A stretch of 64,000 bases of DNA, from NCBI RefSeq assembly GCF_004751985.1, contig NZ_CP038492.1, positions 1,550,001 to 1,614,000 on the forward strand. The letters run 5' to 3'. The notes under the pieces are model-generated. The model was not told the origin of the DNA. It did not search any database and worked only from the letters and a program-made list of their open reading frames with translations. The stretch is from Rhodophyticola sp. CCM32 (GTDB lineage Bacteria > Pseudomonadota > Alphaproteobacteria > Rhodobacterales > Rhodobacteraceae). Made by a program: the position numbers and the translations under genes. This document shows positions 62,876 through 64,000 of this stretch, one piece after another (positions within the stretch are counted from its first letter, which is position 1; every line of letters starts with the position of its first letter).

Positions 62876-64000
62876 ATGTTAGACTGCCATGAACAGAATA
62901 CTCATTCGCAACAAGGGTCGCGCGTTCTTCGTGTCGCTGTGTGCGGCGAAGTTCGGTCCGGTAAATCGGCTTTGCTCAATGCGCTTTTCAGCACAAACCT
63001 GTTGAACGACAATATGGGGCAGGTTCAACGGCCGACGATCTACGCCGAGTGGGGCGAAGAAACTATGGTGGAATATTACGATGCCATGGGCAACAGCGTT
63101 GATGTGAAAGCAGCAAAGAGCCGCGCGCAATCCTGCATCGCCGAAAGTGCCAAGGCTATGTTCGTTTGCCCTGCGATTTCCAGGTTCGAGTTTGTTGAGG
63201 TTCCGCTCTCGAACGCCGAGGACTTGTCGGAAGAGCACAAGGCTCTTGTCCAGTCGTCCGATATCTTCATATGGGTAACGATCGCGTCGCAGGCATGGCG
63301 CCTAACAGAGAAATCAATCTTTGATGCGCTCAGTGCCTCCCGACCAAAGGACTGCATTCTCGTTGTTTCCCGAGCCGATAAATTGCGTCGGAGAGACGAC
63401 CTTCTCAAAATCCGAGACCGAATGGAGCGCGAAACGAGACGCTCTTTCCAGCGTATTCTATTCATGTCGAACTCCCGCCAGAACGTAGAAGCCAAAGGCC
63501 CAAAAAACGATGCGTGGACGGATTCGGGCGCAGATGCTCTAGCAATGGAACTCAATGAAATCGCAGACCGCATTGCTCTCATACGTTCCGAAAACGAAGC
63601 TGCTGTATTGCCCAATACTATTCCTCGCGATTCATTCGAACTCACAAAGCACATGCCCACAGAAGCGACCCCCGTTCAAATTGGGTCGGATGGGATAATT
63701 TTCGGCTCCTGCGATACCGCTAACGGTGCTTCTTGCATTTCCATATTGGGAGACGACGCAGAGTGCCGAAGGCTTGGAGAGGTCAGTCGAATTCTTGCTG
63801 CCAGCTGGCTCCAGAATTGGTCGATAGAGGAAAAGTCCGAGACACTCAACGTTGAGATGGTCCTAAAAACCGCGACTCACAGCATCCACATTCAGCTCAG
63901 ATCTGACGGGCAGATTCTATTCATGTGTGCTATTCTGTCAGGGCTCAACCATGGGATGGCGTACAAGAGATTCTCTGAATTGTGCTCGTCCGTTGTATAA
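62876..64000 (+). CDS. Short GTPase fused to a Roadblock-like domain, copy 2
   Basis: A 374-residue protein complete at the window edge. G1 is GEVRSGKS (24-31) and G4 SRAD (165-168), but the G3 DxxG is missing: the equivalent strand reads FEFVEVPLSNAED (105-115), so hydrolysis may be impaired. Residues about 272-374 match the Roadblock pattern of the 57007 protein: beta hairpin GIIFGSCDTANGASCISILG, helix ECRRLGEVSRILAASWLQ, strand VEMVLKTATHSIHIQ (compare IEDILISLGTQLHLI), strand GQILFMCAIL and helix HGMAYKRFSEL. The fusion ties the Roadblock protein to this GTPase set. The operon may continue beyond base 64000. Confidence 0.75.
   Translation: MLDCHEQNTHSQQGSRVLRVAVCGEVRSGKSALLNALFSTNLLNDNMGQVQRPTIYAEWGEETMVEYYDAMGNSVDVKAAKSRAQSCIAESAKAMFVCPAISRFEFVEVPLSNAEDLSEEHKALVQSSDIFIWVTIASQAWRLTEKSIFDALSASRPKDCILVVSRADKLRRRDDLLKIRDRMERETRRSFQRILFMSNSRQNVEAKGPKNDAWTDSGADALAMELNEIADRIALIRSENEAAVLPNTIPRDSFELTKHMPTEATPVQIGSDGIIFGSCDTANGASCISILGDDAECRRLGEVSRILAASWLQNWSIEEKSETLNVEMVLKTATHSIHIQLRSDGQILFMCAILSGLNHGMAYKRFSELCSSVV

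Noticed and set aside
57007..64000. Interpretation of the GTPase operon as a gas-vesicle, MreB/ESCRT-like or toxin-antitoxin locus
   Set aside because: None of the marker proteins of those systems is present. The GTPase motifs, stalk-like helices and Roadblock proteins point to a dynamin-type machine instead.

Overview
The window is GC-rich, densely coding DNA from an alphaproteobacterium, most likely a member of the Rhodobacteraceae (Roseobacter group). The placement rests on gene content I recognise: an alpha-glucoside (agl) ABC operon beside Entner-Doudoroff genes, a PutR/PutA pair, a CimA-type citramalate synthase and several paralogous sugar ABC and Gfo/Idh/MocA cassettes. No rRNA, tRNA or CRISPR array was seen.

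Layout. 1-9.2 kb (mostly minus strand): zwf (cut by the window edge), an agmatinase-family ureohydrolase, an HNH nuclease, a carboxylesterase and AlkA pair, an MFS carrier, a phytoene-synthase-like protein, a methyltransferase and cimA. 9.4-15.2 kb: cysS, an aminotransferase, ada plus a PEP-mutase-family gene, and an outer-membrane barrel protein. 15.4-28 kb is a carbon-uptake block: eda-edd, then aglEFGAK on the minus strand, and divergently a LacI regulator fused in frame to a GH1 beta-glucosidase, followed by glucokinase. Imported alpha-glucosides would be split by AglA, phosphorylated by Glk, oxidised by Zwf and sent through Edd/Eda. zwf and edd share the same palindromic operator. 28.3-33.3 kb: putR/putA (putA frameshifted) and an alpha/beta hydrolase. 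33.4-43 kb: a GntR regulator diverging from three Gfo/Idh/MocA oxidoreductases (the first frameshifted), a complete sugar ABC transporter and uxuA, probably a hexuronate or glycoside utilisation operon. 43-49 kb: an aldo/keto reductase and flavin monooxygenase pair diverging from a GntR/UTRA regulator, an oxidoreductase, a BadF-type sugar kinase and nagA (amino-sugar catabolism). 49.5-50.9 kb: a D-lactate/glycolate dehydrogenase-like flavoprotein.

51.4-56.9 kb is a mobile-element graveyard. Four TA-targeting elements (IS5-type, IS630, IS5-type, and a 376-bp non-autonomous element) lie end to end, separated only by single TA dinucleotides. The first IS5-type transposase is split by a palindromic mini-element. 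Beyond them are an IS630 remnant, a chimeric IS110 transposase, a mobC stub and a serine-recombinase stub.

56.9-64 kb, with lower GC, holds the most novel content: a small Roadblock/LC7 protein followed by four tightly packed GTPase genes. Two long dynamin-like GTPases alternate with two short GTPases, and the last short one appears to carry its own Roadblock-like C-terminal domain. I know of no described system with this composition. The sequence suggests a membrane-remodelling or defence-type dynamin machine under Roadblock control, carried on an accessory island.

Three families of dispersed palindromic intergenic repeats (called A, B and C here) are scattered through the window.
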